From contig NZ_BBYK01000059.1 in the NCBI RefSeq assembly GCF_001570365.1, positions 1 to 64,000 of the forward strand: DNA of 64,000 nt. Reading direction: 5' to 3'. The first letter of the stretch is position 1, and the number at the start of each line of letters is the position of its first letter. The translations under genes were made by a program, and so were the position numbers. The stretch comes from Microtetraspora fusca. GTDB lineage: Bacteria; Actinomycetota; Actinomycetes; Streptosporangiales; Streptosporangiaceae. The notes below the pieces were generated by a model. It was not told where the DNA came from. It made no database searches and saw only the letters and a program-made list of their open reading frames with translations. Shown in pieces: positions 52,313 through 62,125 of the stretch.

Positions 52313-53538
52313 CGGTCTTCTCCCCGGGGTCGCGGAACCACGCCGTCGGGCCCGGCGAGGTCCGCGACCGTCAGGGCGAGCGCGTCCACGCCGGCGAGGC
52401 AGTCGGCCCGCTCGGCGTGCTCCGCCGGGGAGTGCGAGACGCCGGTCGGGTTGCGCACGAACAGCATCGCCGCGGGGATACCCGCGGCGGCCAGGATCCC
52501 CGCGTCGTGGCCCGCTCCGGTGCCGAGCACGGGCGCGTCGCCGAGGAGGGCCGCGAGGCGGTCGCGCAGCGGCGCGGAAAAGGCCGTCTCGGCGGTGAAG
52601 GACTCCTCGACCGCGAGCGTCCCGCCCCGGGCCGCGACCTCCTCGGCCACGGCCCGCACGTCCGGCTCGTCCGGCCCGCGCGCGTCCAACCAGGCGCGCA
52701 CGGCCGACGGGATCGCGTTGACGCCGTTCGGCTCGACCAGCACCTTGCCGACGGTGGCCACGCAACCGCGGGCCGAGGCGGCCTCCCTGGCGGCGGTGAT
52801 GACGGCCGCGAGCGCGAGCATCGGGTCGCGCCGGTCCTCCAGCCGTGTGGTGCCCGCGTGGTTGGCCTCGCCCAGCAGATCCAGACGCCAGCGGCCGTGC
52901 GGCCAGATGGACGAGCCGACGGCGACCGGCCGGTCGAGGTCGGCGAGGGCGCGTCCCTGCTCGACGTGCAGCTCCACGAACACGCCGATCCGCCGCAGCG
53001 CCTCAGGGTCCGGGCCGAGGTGTGCCGGATCGCGCCCGGCCCGCGCCACGGCCTCGGCCAGGGTCGTCCCGTCGGCGTCACGCAGCCCGCGGGCGCGCTC
53101 CCCGTCCAGCGCGCCCGTGATGATCCGCGAACCGCCGCAGGCCACCCCGAACCTGGCGCCCTCCTCGTCCGCGAAGTTCACCACGCCGACCGGCCGGGAC
53201 GGGATGAATCCCCGGGCGCGCAACGCGTCGAGCGCGGCGAAGGCCGAGACCACGCCCAGCGGTCCGTCGTACGCGCCGCCGTCCGGCACCGAGTCGAGGT
53301 GCGAGCCCATGACCACGCCGGGCCGTCCCGCCGAGGCGGCGGCGTCGGGGTCGCCCCACCAGGCCCACTGGTTGCCGGCGCGGTCGAGGGTGAGGGAGAG
53401 GCCGCGCACCGCCGCCTCTCCGGCGAACCACTCGCGGAGCGTCGCGTCCTCCCGGGTCCAGGCGAAGCGCCGGTAGCCGCCGGAGCGGAGGTCCCGCCCG
53501 ACCGGCTCGATCGCCGCCCACAGCGCGTCGAAGGTCAC
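52309..53538 (-). CDS. M20-family amidohydrolase, allantoate-amidohydrolase-like
   Basis: This 409-residue metal-dependent amidohydrolase has GSHLDSVPDGGAYDGPLGV, ADEEGARFGVACGGSRIITG and HVEQGRALADLD for metal binding, G-E-A-N-H-A-G-T-T, and the end VRNPTGVSHSPAEHAE. The family includes allantoate amidohydrolases and N-carbamoyl amino-acid hydrolases. No ureide genes are nearby; it is embedded between hutU and hutF with a four-base overlap. Since no HutG is seen, its probable role is to hydrolyse N-formylglutamate to glutamate and formate; this is inference from context. Confidence 0.88.
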   Translation of the reverse strand: MTFDALWAAIEPVGRDLRSGGYRRFAWTREDATLREWFAGEAAVRGLSLTLDRAGNQWAWWGDPDAAASAGRPGVVMGSHLDSVPDGGAYDGPLGVVSAFAALDALRARGFIPSRPVGVVNFADEEGARFGVACGGSRIITGALDGERARGLRDADGTTLAEAVARAGRDPAHLGPDPEALRRIGVFVELHVEQGRALADLDRPVAVGSSIWPHGRWRLDLLGEANHAGTTRLEDRRDPMLALAAVITAAREAASARGCVATVGKVLVEPNGVNAIPSAVRAWLDARGPDEPDVRAVAEEVAARGGTLAVEESFTAETAFSAPLRDRLAALLGDAPVLGTGAGHDAGILAAAGIPAAMLFVRNPTGVSHSPAEHAERADCLAGVDALALTVADLAGPDGVVPRPRGEDR

Positions 53539-53541
53539 GGA

Positions 53542-55197
<1,656 letters not shown>

Positions 55198-55224
55198 CGG
55201 CGGTGTTCCTTTCCTTGCTGGAGA

Positions 55225-55245
55225 GAGCCGCGGAGGCCGCGGCTC
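55225..55245 (-). other. Hairpin between the UbiD-type gene and hutU
   Basis: GAGCCGCGG (55225-55233) and CCGCGGCTC (55237-55245) form a perfect 9-bp stem with the loop AGG. It lies in the 54-base gap between two genes of the same operon and has no T-run. It may mark processing, mRNA stability or differential expression inside the operon. Confidence 0.6.
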
Positions 55246-55251
55246 CCGCTG

Positions 55252-56697
55252 TCACTCCGCGGCGGCCGTCGTCACCCGGGCGAAGGAGCGGATCCGGGCC
55301 ATCGTCGCCGGGTCCACGTACTCGGTCAGGTCGACGGCGTCGAAGCCGGGCGGCGGCAGGTCGGCGCGCTCGGGGAAGGCCGTGCGCACCGGCCGGGTGG
55401 CGTCGAAGCCGAGCTTCGCGGTGACGACGTCGGGCCGGTCGACGGAGCCGAGCCGGGTGGCGCTGGGGTCCATCTTGATCCCCTTCGCGTGATCGAGCCG
55501 GATGAGGTCCCGGTCGGCCTGGAAGCGCACGTTGAGCGCCCACAGGACCTCGCGGTCGTCGAAGACGTCCACGTCGGGATCGACGACGATCACGTGCTTG
55601 AGGAAGTGGTCGCGGGCGAAGGCCGCGAGGATCGCCTGCCGTCCGTCGGCCTCGTGCCGCTTCTCCAGCGCGATGTACGCGCTGAGCGACCCGCCGTGGA
55701 AGGGGATGCGTACGGCGCGCACGGTCGGGACCGAGGCCCGGACCGCCTCAAGCAGCCGAGCCTCCCTGCCGGGGAACAGCCACAGGCAGCGGTGCTCGGC
55801 GTGGGTGGGGTGCAGGTCGTTGAAGATCGCGTCCGCGCGCCGGGTGACCGCCGTGATCGTGCAGCGGGGCGCCCGGGCCGCGCCGTAGTAGTAGGTGAAC
55901 TCGCCGAAGGGGCCCTCCCCCACGAGATCGCGGGTGTGGATGACGCCCTCCAGGACGATCTCCGCGTACGCGGGCACCTCCAGGTCCACGCCGACGCCGG
56001 GGACGACGTCGAGCGGGCGGCCGAGCAGCGCGCCGGTCACCTCGTGGGAGTCCACGTCGGTGCCGTGCTTGAGCTGCGACGTGATGGCGTAGGCCGGGTG
56101 GTGGCCGATGACGATCGCGATGGGCAGGTCCCGGCCCGCCTCGGCCGCGGCGTGGATCGCCCGGCCCAGGTCGTGGTCGGGCGCGGCGTTGACGGTGATG
56201 TGGTTCCGGTCGAGCACCATCATCCGGTACATGCCGGTGTTGAGCTTCCCCGTCGCCGGGTCGCGGACGAGGGTGACGCCGGAGGTGATGTAGCGGCCCG
56301 CGTCGTCCCGCGAGTGGACGCCGAAGGGCAGCGCGGACAGGTCCACCTCCTCCCCCCGCTCCACCACCTCGTGGACCGGCGCCCGCTCGGCGTGCCGTAC
56401 GGGGAGCGGGTGGCGCATGCGGTCGAGGACGTGGGCGACGGCCGCGTCGACGTCCACGCCGAGGGCGAGCGCGATGCGCCGCCGCGTGCCGTACAGGCCG
56501 GCGACCACCGGCATCCCGGCGCCCTTGACGCGCTCGAAGCGGACGGCGGGGGCGCCGTGCGGCTCCAGTGCCTTGACCACGGCGGACAACTCGTACGCCG
56601 GATCGACCTCGCCGGCGACGGTGACCAGCGCGTCGGGGTCGGCCGCGACCAGGTCGCACAGGAAGCTCCGCAGGTCCGCCGGAGCGGCGGAGCTCAC
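55252..56697 (-). CDS. UbiD-family prFMN-dependent decarboxylase
   Basis: This 481-residue enzyme belongs to the UbiD family, which uses prenylated FMN to remove or add CO2 on aromatic, heteroaromatic or acrylic acids. It has D-L-R-S-F-L at the start, the conserved N-T-G-M-Y-R-M-M-V-L-D-R-N-H segment near the prFMN/Mn/K site, IGHHPAYAITSQ, and the catalytic E-G-P-F-G-E-F. The GTG start overlaps the hutH stop (GTGA). Its UbiX partner lies just upstream of hutH. Such a pairing inside a hut operon implies an imidazole-type substrate; the real one is unknown. Confidence 0.9.
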   Translation of the reverse strand: MSSAAPADLRSFLCDLVAADPDALVTVAGEVDPAYELSAVVKALEPHGAPAVRFERVKGAGMPVVAGLYGTRRRIALALGVDVDAAVAHVLDRMRHPLPVRHAERAPVHEVVERGEEVDLSALPFGVHSRDDAGRYITSGVTLVRDPATGKLNTGMYRMMVLDRNHITVNAAPDHDLGRAIHAAAEAGRDLPIAIVIGHHPAYAITSQLKHGTDVDSHEVTGALLGRPLDVVPGVGVDLEVPAYAEIVLEGVIHTRDLVGEGPFGEFTYYYGAARAPRCTITAVTRRADAIFNDLHPTHAEHRCLWLFPGREARLLEAVRASVPTVRAVRIPFHGGSLSAYIALEKRHEADGRQAILAAFARDHFLKHVIVVDPDVDVFDDREVLWALNVRFQADRDLIRLDHAKGIKMDPSATRLGSVDRPDVVTAKLGFDATRPVRTAFPERADLPPPGFDAVDLTEYVDPATMARIRSFARVTTAAAE

Positions 56698-58244
56698 CGG
56701 CCGTCCTCCGTCCCGGCCTCGTCGGCGTACCGGACGTCGCCGTGCGTGAGGAAGGCCCCGCCGAGGACCAGGCTCTGCACCGCCTCCATCTCGGGGGCCA
56801 GCACCCGGTCGGCGTCGAGATAGGGCGCCTCGGCGCGGACGAGGTCGTAGACCGGCCGGGTCCCGGGCGCGGTCCGGCCCTCGGCGCGCAGGTCCACCCC
56901 CTGGGCCGCGCACAGCAACTCGACGGCGACCACGTACGCCGCGTTGACCGCCATCCGGTGGACCCGGCGGGAGGCGTGCGTCGCCATGCTGACGTGGTCC
57001 TCCTGCCCGGCGGAGGTCGGGATGCTGTCCACGCTGTTCGGCGCGGCCAGCGCCCGGTTCTCGGCGACGAGCGCCGCGGAGGTCACCTGGGCGAGCTGGT
57101 ACCCGCAGTTGAGCCCCGCGTCCTTGACGAGGAACGGCGGCAGCCCGCTCATGCCCGTGTCGTTGAGCATCGCCGTACGGCGTTCCGAGAGGGAGCCGAT
57201 CTCACAGAGCGCGAGCGCGATGATGTCGGCGGCGTAGGCGACCGGCTGGCCGTGGAAGTTGCCGCCAGAAAGGATCTCGGCCTCGTCCGGGAAGATCAAC
57301 GGGTTGTCCGAGACCGAGTTGGCCTCGCGGAGCAGGATGTCCGCGGCGAACTGCATGAGGTCGAACGCGGCGCCCATCACCTGCGGCTGGCAGCGCATGC
57401 AGTACGGGTCCTGCAGCCGGCGGCCGGGGAACTCCTCGGCGAGGATGGGGCTGTCCTCGACCAGCCGGCGGAGCGCGGCGGCCACCCGGATCTGGCCGTG
57501 CTGCCGGCGGATCCGCTGGATGCGCGGGTCGAGCGCGGCGGGACGGCCGGCGACGGCCTCCAGGCTGAGCGCCCCGGCGGCGACGGCCGCGTTGAACACG
57601 GCCTCGGCGGCGAAGAGGGCGCGCAGCGCGAGGGCGGTGGACGCCTGGGTCCCGTTGATGAGGGCGACGCCCTCCTTGGGGCCGAGCACGAGGGGGCTCA
57701 CCCCGGCGATCTCCAGCCCGCTGAGGGCGTCCGTCTCCTCGCCGCGCACCCGGACCCGGCCCTGGCCGGTCAGTACGGCGGCCATGTGCGACAGCGGGGC
57801 GAGGTCGCCGGAGGCGCCCACCGAGCCCTGGGACGGCACGACGGGCAGCACGTCGGCGTTGATCAGGGCCTGGAGCGCCAGCACCACGTCCCTCCGCACG
57901 CCGGAGTGGCCCTGGACGAGGCAGGCGAGCTTCACCAGCAGCATCGCCCGCACGACGTCGTCGGGCAGCGGCTCGCCGACGCCGGTCATGTGCGACACGA
58001 TCAGCCGCCGCTGGAGCTCCAGGAGGTCGTCCGGCGAGATCCTGCGGTCGGCCAGCTTGCCGAAGCCGGTGTTCACGCCGTAGATGGTGTCGCCGCGGGC
58101 GATGGCGGCGTCGATCACCTCGCGGCCGCGGTCCACCCGCGCCAGGACCTCGTCCGCCAGCCGGACCTGAACGGGCCCCTCGAACGGCCGGCGGAGCATG
58201 TCGAGGTCGACGCCCCGCGCCGAGATGTGCAAGGTCGTGCTCAT
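56694..58244 (-). CDS. hutH: Histidine ammonia-lyase
   Basis: This 516-residue enzyme deaminates histidine to urocanate. The MIO-forming triad ASG is at 144-146 in GSVGASGDLAPLSH, the catalytic tyrosine is in TIYGVNTGFG (Y55), and the substrate-binding QDPYCMRCQPQV and P-T-S-A-G-Q-E-D-H-V-S blocks are intact. Its stop overlaps the UbiD-type gene start by four bases, and the UbiX gene is 40 bases upstream. It is thus physically inside a prFMN decarboxylase pair. Confidence 0.93.
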   Translation of the reverse strand: MSTTLHISARGVDLDMLRRPFEGPVQVRLADEVLARVDRGREVIDAAIARGDTIYGVNTGFGKLADRRISPDDLLELQRRLIVSHMTGVGEPLPDDVVRAMLLVKLACLVQGHSGVRRDVVLALQALINADVLPVVPSQGSVGASGDLAPLSHMAAVLTGQGRVRVRGEETDALSGLEIAGVSPLVLGPKEGVALINGTQASTALALRALFAAEAVFNAAVAAGALSLEAVAGRPAALDPRIQRIRRQHGQIRVAAALRRLVEDSPILAEEFPGRRLQDPYCMRCQPQVMGAAFDLMQFAADILLREANSVSDNPLIFPDEAEILSGGNFHGQPVAYAADIIALALCEIGSLSERRTAMLNDTGMSGLPPFLVKDAGLNCGYQLAQVTSAALVAENRALAAPNSVDSIPTSAGQEDHVSMATHASRRVHRMAVNAAYVVAVELLCAAQGVDLRAEGRTAPGTRPVYDLVRAEAPYLDADRVLAPEMEAVQSLVLGGAFLTHGDVRYADEAGTEDGR

Positions 58245-58258
58245 GGTGGGTCCTTTCG

Positions 58259-58297
58259 TCAGTACGGCTGGTCAGTACGGCTCATCAGTACGGCGTG
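58259..58297 (-). repeat. Three tandem 13-bp repeats over the UbiX stop codon
   Basis: TCAGTACGGCTGG, TCAGTACGGCTCA and TCAGTACGGCGTG lie head to tail (58259, 58272, 58285). The third unit contains the UbiX stop (TGA on the minus strand) and the last codons; the other two extend into the gap before hutH, repeating a TAC-TGA pair each time. Confidence 0.9.
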
Positions 58298-58950
58298 GCC
58301 GGGATCGGCACGGCGGCGTCGGTGCGGGCCCCGGAGCCGGGGTCGTCCGCCCGGGGAGCCCGGGGAGACGGAGCGCCCTCCCAGCGGTGGACCAGCCCGG
58401 AGTCGATGCCGAAGAGGTCGAGGACGCGGCCGACGGTCTCGTCGACGATGTCGTCCAGCGTGGACGGCATCGTGTAGAAGCTCGGAGTCGGCAGCGCGAT
58501 GATGCCGCCCATCTCGGTGACCGTCGCCATGTTGCGGATGTGGGTGAGCGTCAGCGGGGTCTCCCGCAGCAGGAGGACCAGGCGGCGGCGCTCCTTGAGC
58601 GCCACGTCGGCGGCGCGGGTCAGCAGCGTGGTGGTGACGCCGGTGGCGATCTCGGCGAGCGTGCGCACCGAGCACGGCGCGATGAGCATCCCCATGTTCT
58701 GGAAGGACCCGCTGGACACCGGCGCGGCCACGTTGTTGATCGCGTGCGCGTGGTCGGCCAGCCCGCGGACCTCGCGCACGGTCATCGGGGTCTCCATGGC
58801 GATGGTCAGCGCCGCCGCCTTGGACACCACCAGGTGGGTCTCCACGTTCTGCCGGGCCAGCACCTGGAGCGCGCGGATGCCGTAGATCGCCCCGCTCGCC
58901 CCGGACATCCCGACGACCAGCCTGCGGGGCGGCCCCTCCTGCGCGCTCAT
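58285..58950 (-). CDS. UbiX-family flavin prenyltransferase
   Basis: This 221-residue protein makes prenylated FMN for UbiD enzymes. It has the N-terminal FMN-binding LVVGMSGASGAIYGIRALQVL, APCSVRTLAEIATGV, and K-E-R-R-R-L-V-L-L-L-R-E-T-P-L-T-L-T-H-I-R-N-M as the prenyl-phosphate-binding segment. The C-terminal 25 residues are a Pro/Asp-rich tail beyond the family norm. Its start overlaps the aldehyde dehydrogenase stop (ATGA). It lies directly upstream of hutH and obviously serves the UbiD-type enzyme just after hutH. Confidence 0.93.
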   Translation of the reverse strand: MSAQEGPPRRLVVGMSGASGAIYGIRALQVLARQNVETHLVVSKAAALTIAMETPMTVREVRGLADHAHAINNVAAPVSSGSFQNMGMLIAPCSVRTLAEIATGVTTTLLTRAADVALKERRRLVLLLRETPLTLTHIRNMATVTEMGGIIALPTPSFYTMPSTLDDIVDETVGRVLDLFGIDSGLVHRWEGAPSPRAPRADDPGSGARTDAAVPIPATPY

Positions 58951-60455
58951 CGGCCTCCCTCCCCGGTGGAGGCGGACGGGCGGGGGACGCGCACGTTGAC
59001 GGCCTTGGTCTCGTAGTAGCTCAGCAGCTCGTCGAAGCACTCCTCACGGCCGACCCCGCTGTTCTTCACCCCGCCGAAGGGCGCGCCCAGGAAGTGGCGG
59101 TTGGCGTCGTTGACCCAGACGTAGCCCGCCTCGACGTCGTGCGCCGCGCGCAGGGCGAGGTCGATGTCGCGGCACCACACCGCCGCGCTCAGCCCCAGAT
59201 CGACGTCGTTGGCGAGCCGGACCATCTCGTCGTAGTCGGACCACTCCATCGCGGCGACCACCGGGCCGAAGATCTCCTCGGTGGCGATGCGCATCCGCGG
59301 GGTCACCTCGGCGAAGAGGGTCGGCTCCAGGTAGTAGCCCCCCTCCGGCACGCCGAACGGCACGCCGCCGCCCGTGACCAGGGCGGCCCCCTCCTCGTGC
59401 CCGGAAGCCACGTACGCGCGGACCCGCGCCAGGTGCTCCCGCGAGACGAGCGGGCCCATGTCCACGGACTCGTCGTACGCGACCCCGACCCGGATCCGCC
59501 GCAGCCGCTCCGCGAGCCTGGCCACGAACGCGTCGTGGATCGACGCGTGCAGCAGCAGCCGGGACGTGGACTGGCAGGACTGCCCCTGGCTGATCGTGAA
59601 GCTCATCCCGGCCACGGCGGCGTCCACGGCCGCGTCGAGATCGACGTCGGGGAAGACGACCATCGCGTTCTTGCCGCCGAGCTCCGTGGTGAGGTGCTTG
59701 ATCCGGCCGCGCGCGCCGAGCCGGGACTGGATGGCCAGCGCGGACGGCAGGCTGCCGGTGAAGGCGATCCGCTTGACCGCCGGGTGCGTCACCAGCGCGT
59801 CACCCGCCTCGGCCCCGCCCGCCACGATGTTGACCACGCCCGGCGGGAGGACCCCCTCCAGGATCCGGCCGAGCGCCAGCGTGGCGAGCGGGGTCTGCGG
59901 CGCCGCCTTGATGACCACGGTGTTCCCGGCCAGCAGCGGGAAGATCATGCCCCCGAGCGCGAACAGCGTCGGATGGTTGAAGGCGATGATCTTCCCGACC
60001 ACTCCGTAGGGCATGCGCAGCGTGTACGACAGCGCGTCGCCGGCCGGCGTGGTGGCCCGGCCGGCCAGCGCGAAGGCGTACGACGGCCACCGTTTGAGGT
60101 AGCGCAGCGCGAGCGCGACGTCCCTGCGGGTGGAGGGCAGCGGGTTCCCGCTGTCGGCGGAGTCGAGGAGCGCGAGCGCCTCCCCGTGCTCGCGCAGCCG
60201 GGCCGCCACGCCTTCGAGCGCGTCGGCGCGCGCCTCCAGGCCGGCCGCCGACCAGGCGGGCTGGGCCAGGCGCGCCGCCTCGACGGCGGCGTCCACCTCG
60301 GCCGCGGACGCCACGGGCGCCTCGGCGAGGACCTCCCCCGTCGAGGGGTCGTACGAGGGCGCGGCGTCGGCCGAGGCGGCCCATTCCCCCGCCACGAACG
60401 ATCTGGGCCGCGCGTCGGGCCAGAAGCGGGTGAGCGCCTCTGCGGCACCGGACAT
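58947..60455 (-). CDS. Aldehyde dehydrogenase
   Basis: This 502-residue NAD(P)-dependent enzyme oxidises an aldehyde to a carboxylate. It has GKIIAFNHPTLFALGG, the nucleotide-binding GFTGSLPSALAIQ-like F-T-G-S, ELGGKNAMVVF with the general-base glutamate, G-Q-S-C with the catalytic cysteine, and EEIFGPVVA. It resembles betaine-aldehyde-type dehydrogenases but no substrate is sure. It is coupled to UbiX downstream and follows a FAD amine oxidase gene by 26 bases. Confidence 0.92.
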   Translation of the reverse strand: MSGAAEALTRFWPDARPRSFVAGEWAASADAAPSYDPSTGEVLAEAPVASAAEVDAAVEAARLAQPAWSAAGLEARADALEGVAARLREHGEALALLDSADSGNPLPSTRRDVALALRYLKRWPSYAFALAGRATTPAGDALSYTLRMPYGVVGKIIAFNHPTLFALGGMIFPLLAGNTVVIKAAPQTPLATLALGRILEGVLPPGVVNIVAGGAEAGDALVTHPAVKRIAFTGSLPSALAIQSRLGARGRIKHLTTELGGKNAMVVFPDVDLDAAVDAAVAGMSFTISQGQSCQSTSRLLLHASIHDAFVARLAERLRRIRVGVAYDESVDMGPLVSREHLARVRAYVASGHEEGAALVTGGGVPFGVPEGGYYLEPTLFAEVTPRMRIATEEIFGPVVAAMEWSDYDEMVRLANDVDLGLSAAVWCRDIDLALRAAHDVEAGYVWVNDANRHFLGAPFGGVKNSGVGREECFDELLSYYETKAVNVRVPRPSASTGEGGR

Positions 60456-60481
60456 ACCGGGCTCCTTCCTGGGGGTCGTGG

Positions 60482-61816
60482 TCAGCCGTTGACCGTGGTC
60501 ACGAGGCCGCGGTCGGGGCTGCGCAGGCGTGAGTAGGCGGACAGGTGGATCTCGCGGCCGGTGTGCGTCCCGGTGACGGTCAGCGGCTCCGCGTCCACGT
60601 CGCGGCCGGACTCGACCGCGTCGATGAGTGTCGACATCAGCGCGCCCACGAGCGGCGCGGTCTTGAACTGGTTTCCGCTGGTGCCTATGGCGACGTAGAA
60701 CCCGTCCAGGTCCGTACGGTCGTAGATCGGCGCCCAGTCGTCGGTGATGTCGTACAGGCCGGCCACCCCCGAGGGGCGGGAGGGGATCCGCAGCGTGGGC
60801 AGGCGCTGGGCGAGCCGCAGCACGTGCCGGTCCCAGACCTCCAGGCTGACGGCCGGGTCGTGGGCGTCGGGGTCGGCCACCTCGACGGTCGGGTCACACG
60901 GGGCGCCGTTGCCCCCGACGAGGATCGCGTTGCCCAGCTCGGGCCGGAAGTTGATGCCGAGGTCGCCGTCGACGACGTGCAGCCCCTGGGTCAGGTAGTC
61001 GATCTCGGGCGGCGCGGTGACCTGGTGGAGCTCCTGCCGGATCGCCCGGGTGCGCACCCGCATGCCCTCCTCGACCCCGGCCATCCGGTTGAGCAGGGAG
61101 GAGTGGGGGCCGGCCGCGTTGACGACCACCGGGCAGTCGACGCGCGTGCCGTCCGCCAGGGTCACCCCGGCCACGCGGCCACCCGCGCGGCGGATCTCGA
61201 CGACCCTGGCCCGCAGGGCGCAGTCGGCGCCTTCGAGGCGCGCCGCGGCCATGAGGTTCTGCGCGGCCAGCGCCGGGTCGCCGACGAATCCGGACGACGG
61301 CGTGTACAGCGCCCCGGTGATGACGTCCTCCGGCTCGCGCCCGAAATCCTCGTCGTCCGGCAGGCACGGCGGCCCGAAGGCGCGCAGGTCGAAGTAGGGC
61401 AGGTGCTCGGCGAGCCGCTCGGCGCTCCACCGCTCGTGTGGCTCGCCGAGACCGGCCAGCGTCTCCTCCGCCCGCGCGCCGTACCCGGAGCCGTCGTCGA
61501 AGATGACCGAGCCGCACCGCTGGAACTCGGCGAGCCGCTCTCCCGGCGGCAGCCGCACGAAGTCGGCCCAGCCCTCCCAGTACGGCAGTGCCTCGGCGGC
61601 GAGGACGACCGCGTCCCGCGACGTGGCGTGGACCCGCAGGATCCCGGCCGACGCGCTGGTGGATCCATGGCCGGGCATGCCCTCGCGATCGACGTTGAGC
61701 GTCCGCCAGCCGGCGCGCGTGAGCGCGAGTGCGACGGACGCGCCGATCACGCCGGCGCCGACGATCACCGCGTCGTACGTCCGCCGCGGCGAGGTCGCGT
61801 CGTTTGCCAGGACCAT
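60482..61816 (-). CDS. FAD-dependent amine/D-amino-acid oxidase-like enzyme (DAO family)
   Basis: This 444-residue flavoprotein starts YDAVIVGAGVIGASVALALTRAGWRTLNVDRE, the FAD fingerprint, then GSTSASAGILRVHAT. It has VVNAAGPHSSLLN and IYDRTDLDGFYVAIGTSGNQFKTAP, typical of DadA, sarcosine- and dimethylglycine-oxidase-like proteins. Products would be an imine/aldehyde, consistent with the aldehyde dehydrogenase downstream. The ATG at 61816 has GAGGAG five bases upstream. It is the first gene of the leftward operon that continues through hut. Confidence 0.9.
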   Translation of the reverse strand: MVLANDATSPRRTYDAVIVGAGVIGASVALALTRAGWRTLNVDREGMPGHGSTSASAGILRVHATSRDAVVLAAEALPYWEGWADFVRLPPGERLAEFQRCGSVIFDDGSGYGARAEETLAGLGEPHERWSAERLAEHLPYFDLRAFGPPCLPDDEDFGREPEDVITGALYTPSSGFVGDPALAAQNLMAAARLEGADCALRARVVEIRRAGGRVAGVTLADGTRVDCPVVVNAAGPHSSLLNRMAGVEEGMRVRTRAIRQELHQVTAPPEIDYLTQGLHVVDGDLGINFRPELGNAILVGGNGAPCDPTVEVADPDAHDPAVSLEVWDRHVLRLAQRLPTLRIPSRPSGVAGLYDITDDWAPIYDRTDLDGFYVAIGTSGNQFKTAPLVGALMSTLIDAVESGRDVDAEPLTVTGTHTGREIHLSAYSRLRSPDRGLVTTVNG

Positions 61817-62125
61817 GCGGGCTCCTCGTGAGCGTGCCGTCCCCTCCGAATGAGGAAACGACGGCAATCTTCCATCAGGCAGCAGAGTATGCCACCAGAC
61901 GGTAGACACTCCGCAAGAGACGAGCGCCCGGAGAATCAGGACATAGGAGCGATGAGGCGAGGTAGGGGCGTCGCATCAGGGCATAGCTGCTGAACATCAC
62001 GGCAACCGCTGCACAGTTGTTAGTTCCGCTCTGGGGTAGACACTCCCTCGCCGTGATGGCAATATCACGCCCCAAGTGGTGCGTCGCGCCACCTCGTGCC
62101 TGCACCCCTCACCACGAGGAGAACC
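61817..62125. promoter_or_regulatory. Divergent control region of the hut-type operon and amino-acid transporter
   Basis: The 309-base gap holds two exact copies of GGTAGACACTCC in the same orientation (61901-61912 and 62035-62046), each about 80-85 bases from its nearest gene start. It also has an 18-base dyad CGTGAT-GGCAAT-ATCACG (62052-62069). A minus-strand CATACT at 61891-61886 could be the -10 of the oxidase gene. These are candidate sites of a regulator that is not encoded here. Confidence 0.5.

Noticed and set aside
52309-53538. Evidence for an allantoin/ureide pathway
   Set aside because: Only the one allantoate-amidohydrolase-like gene is present and it is fused by overlap into the hut-type operon.
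55252-58950. UbiD/UbiX pair as ubiquinone or menaquinone biosynthesis genes
   Set aside because: Their overlap with hutH and hut neighbours places them in catabolism; actinomycetes make no ubiquinone.
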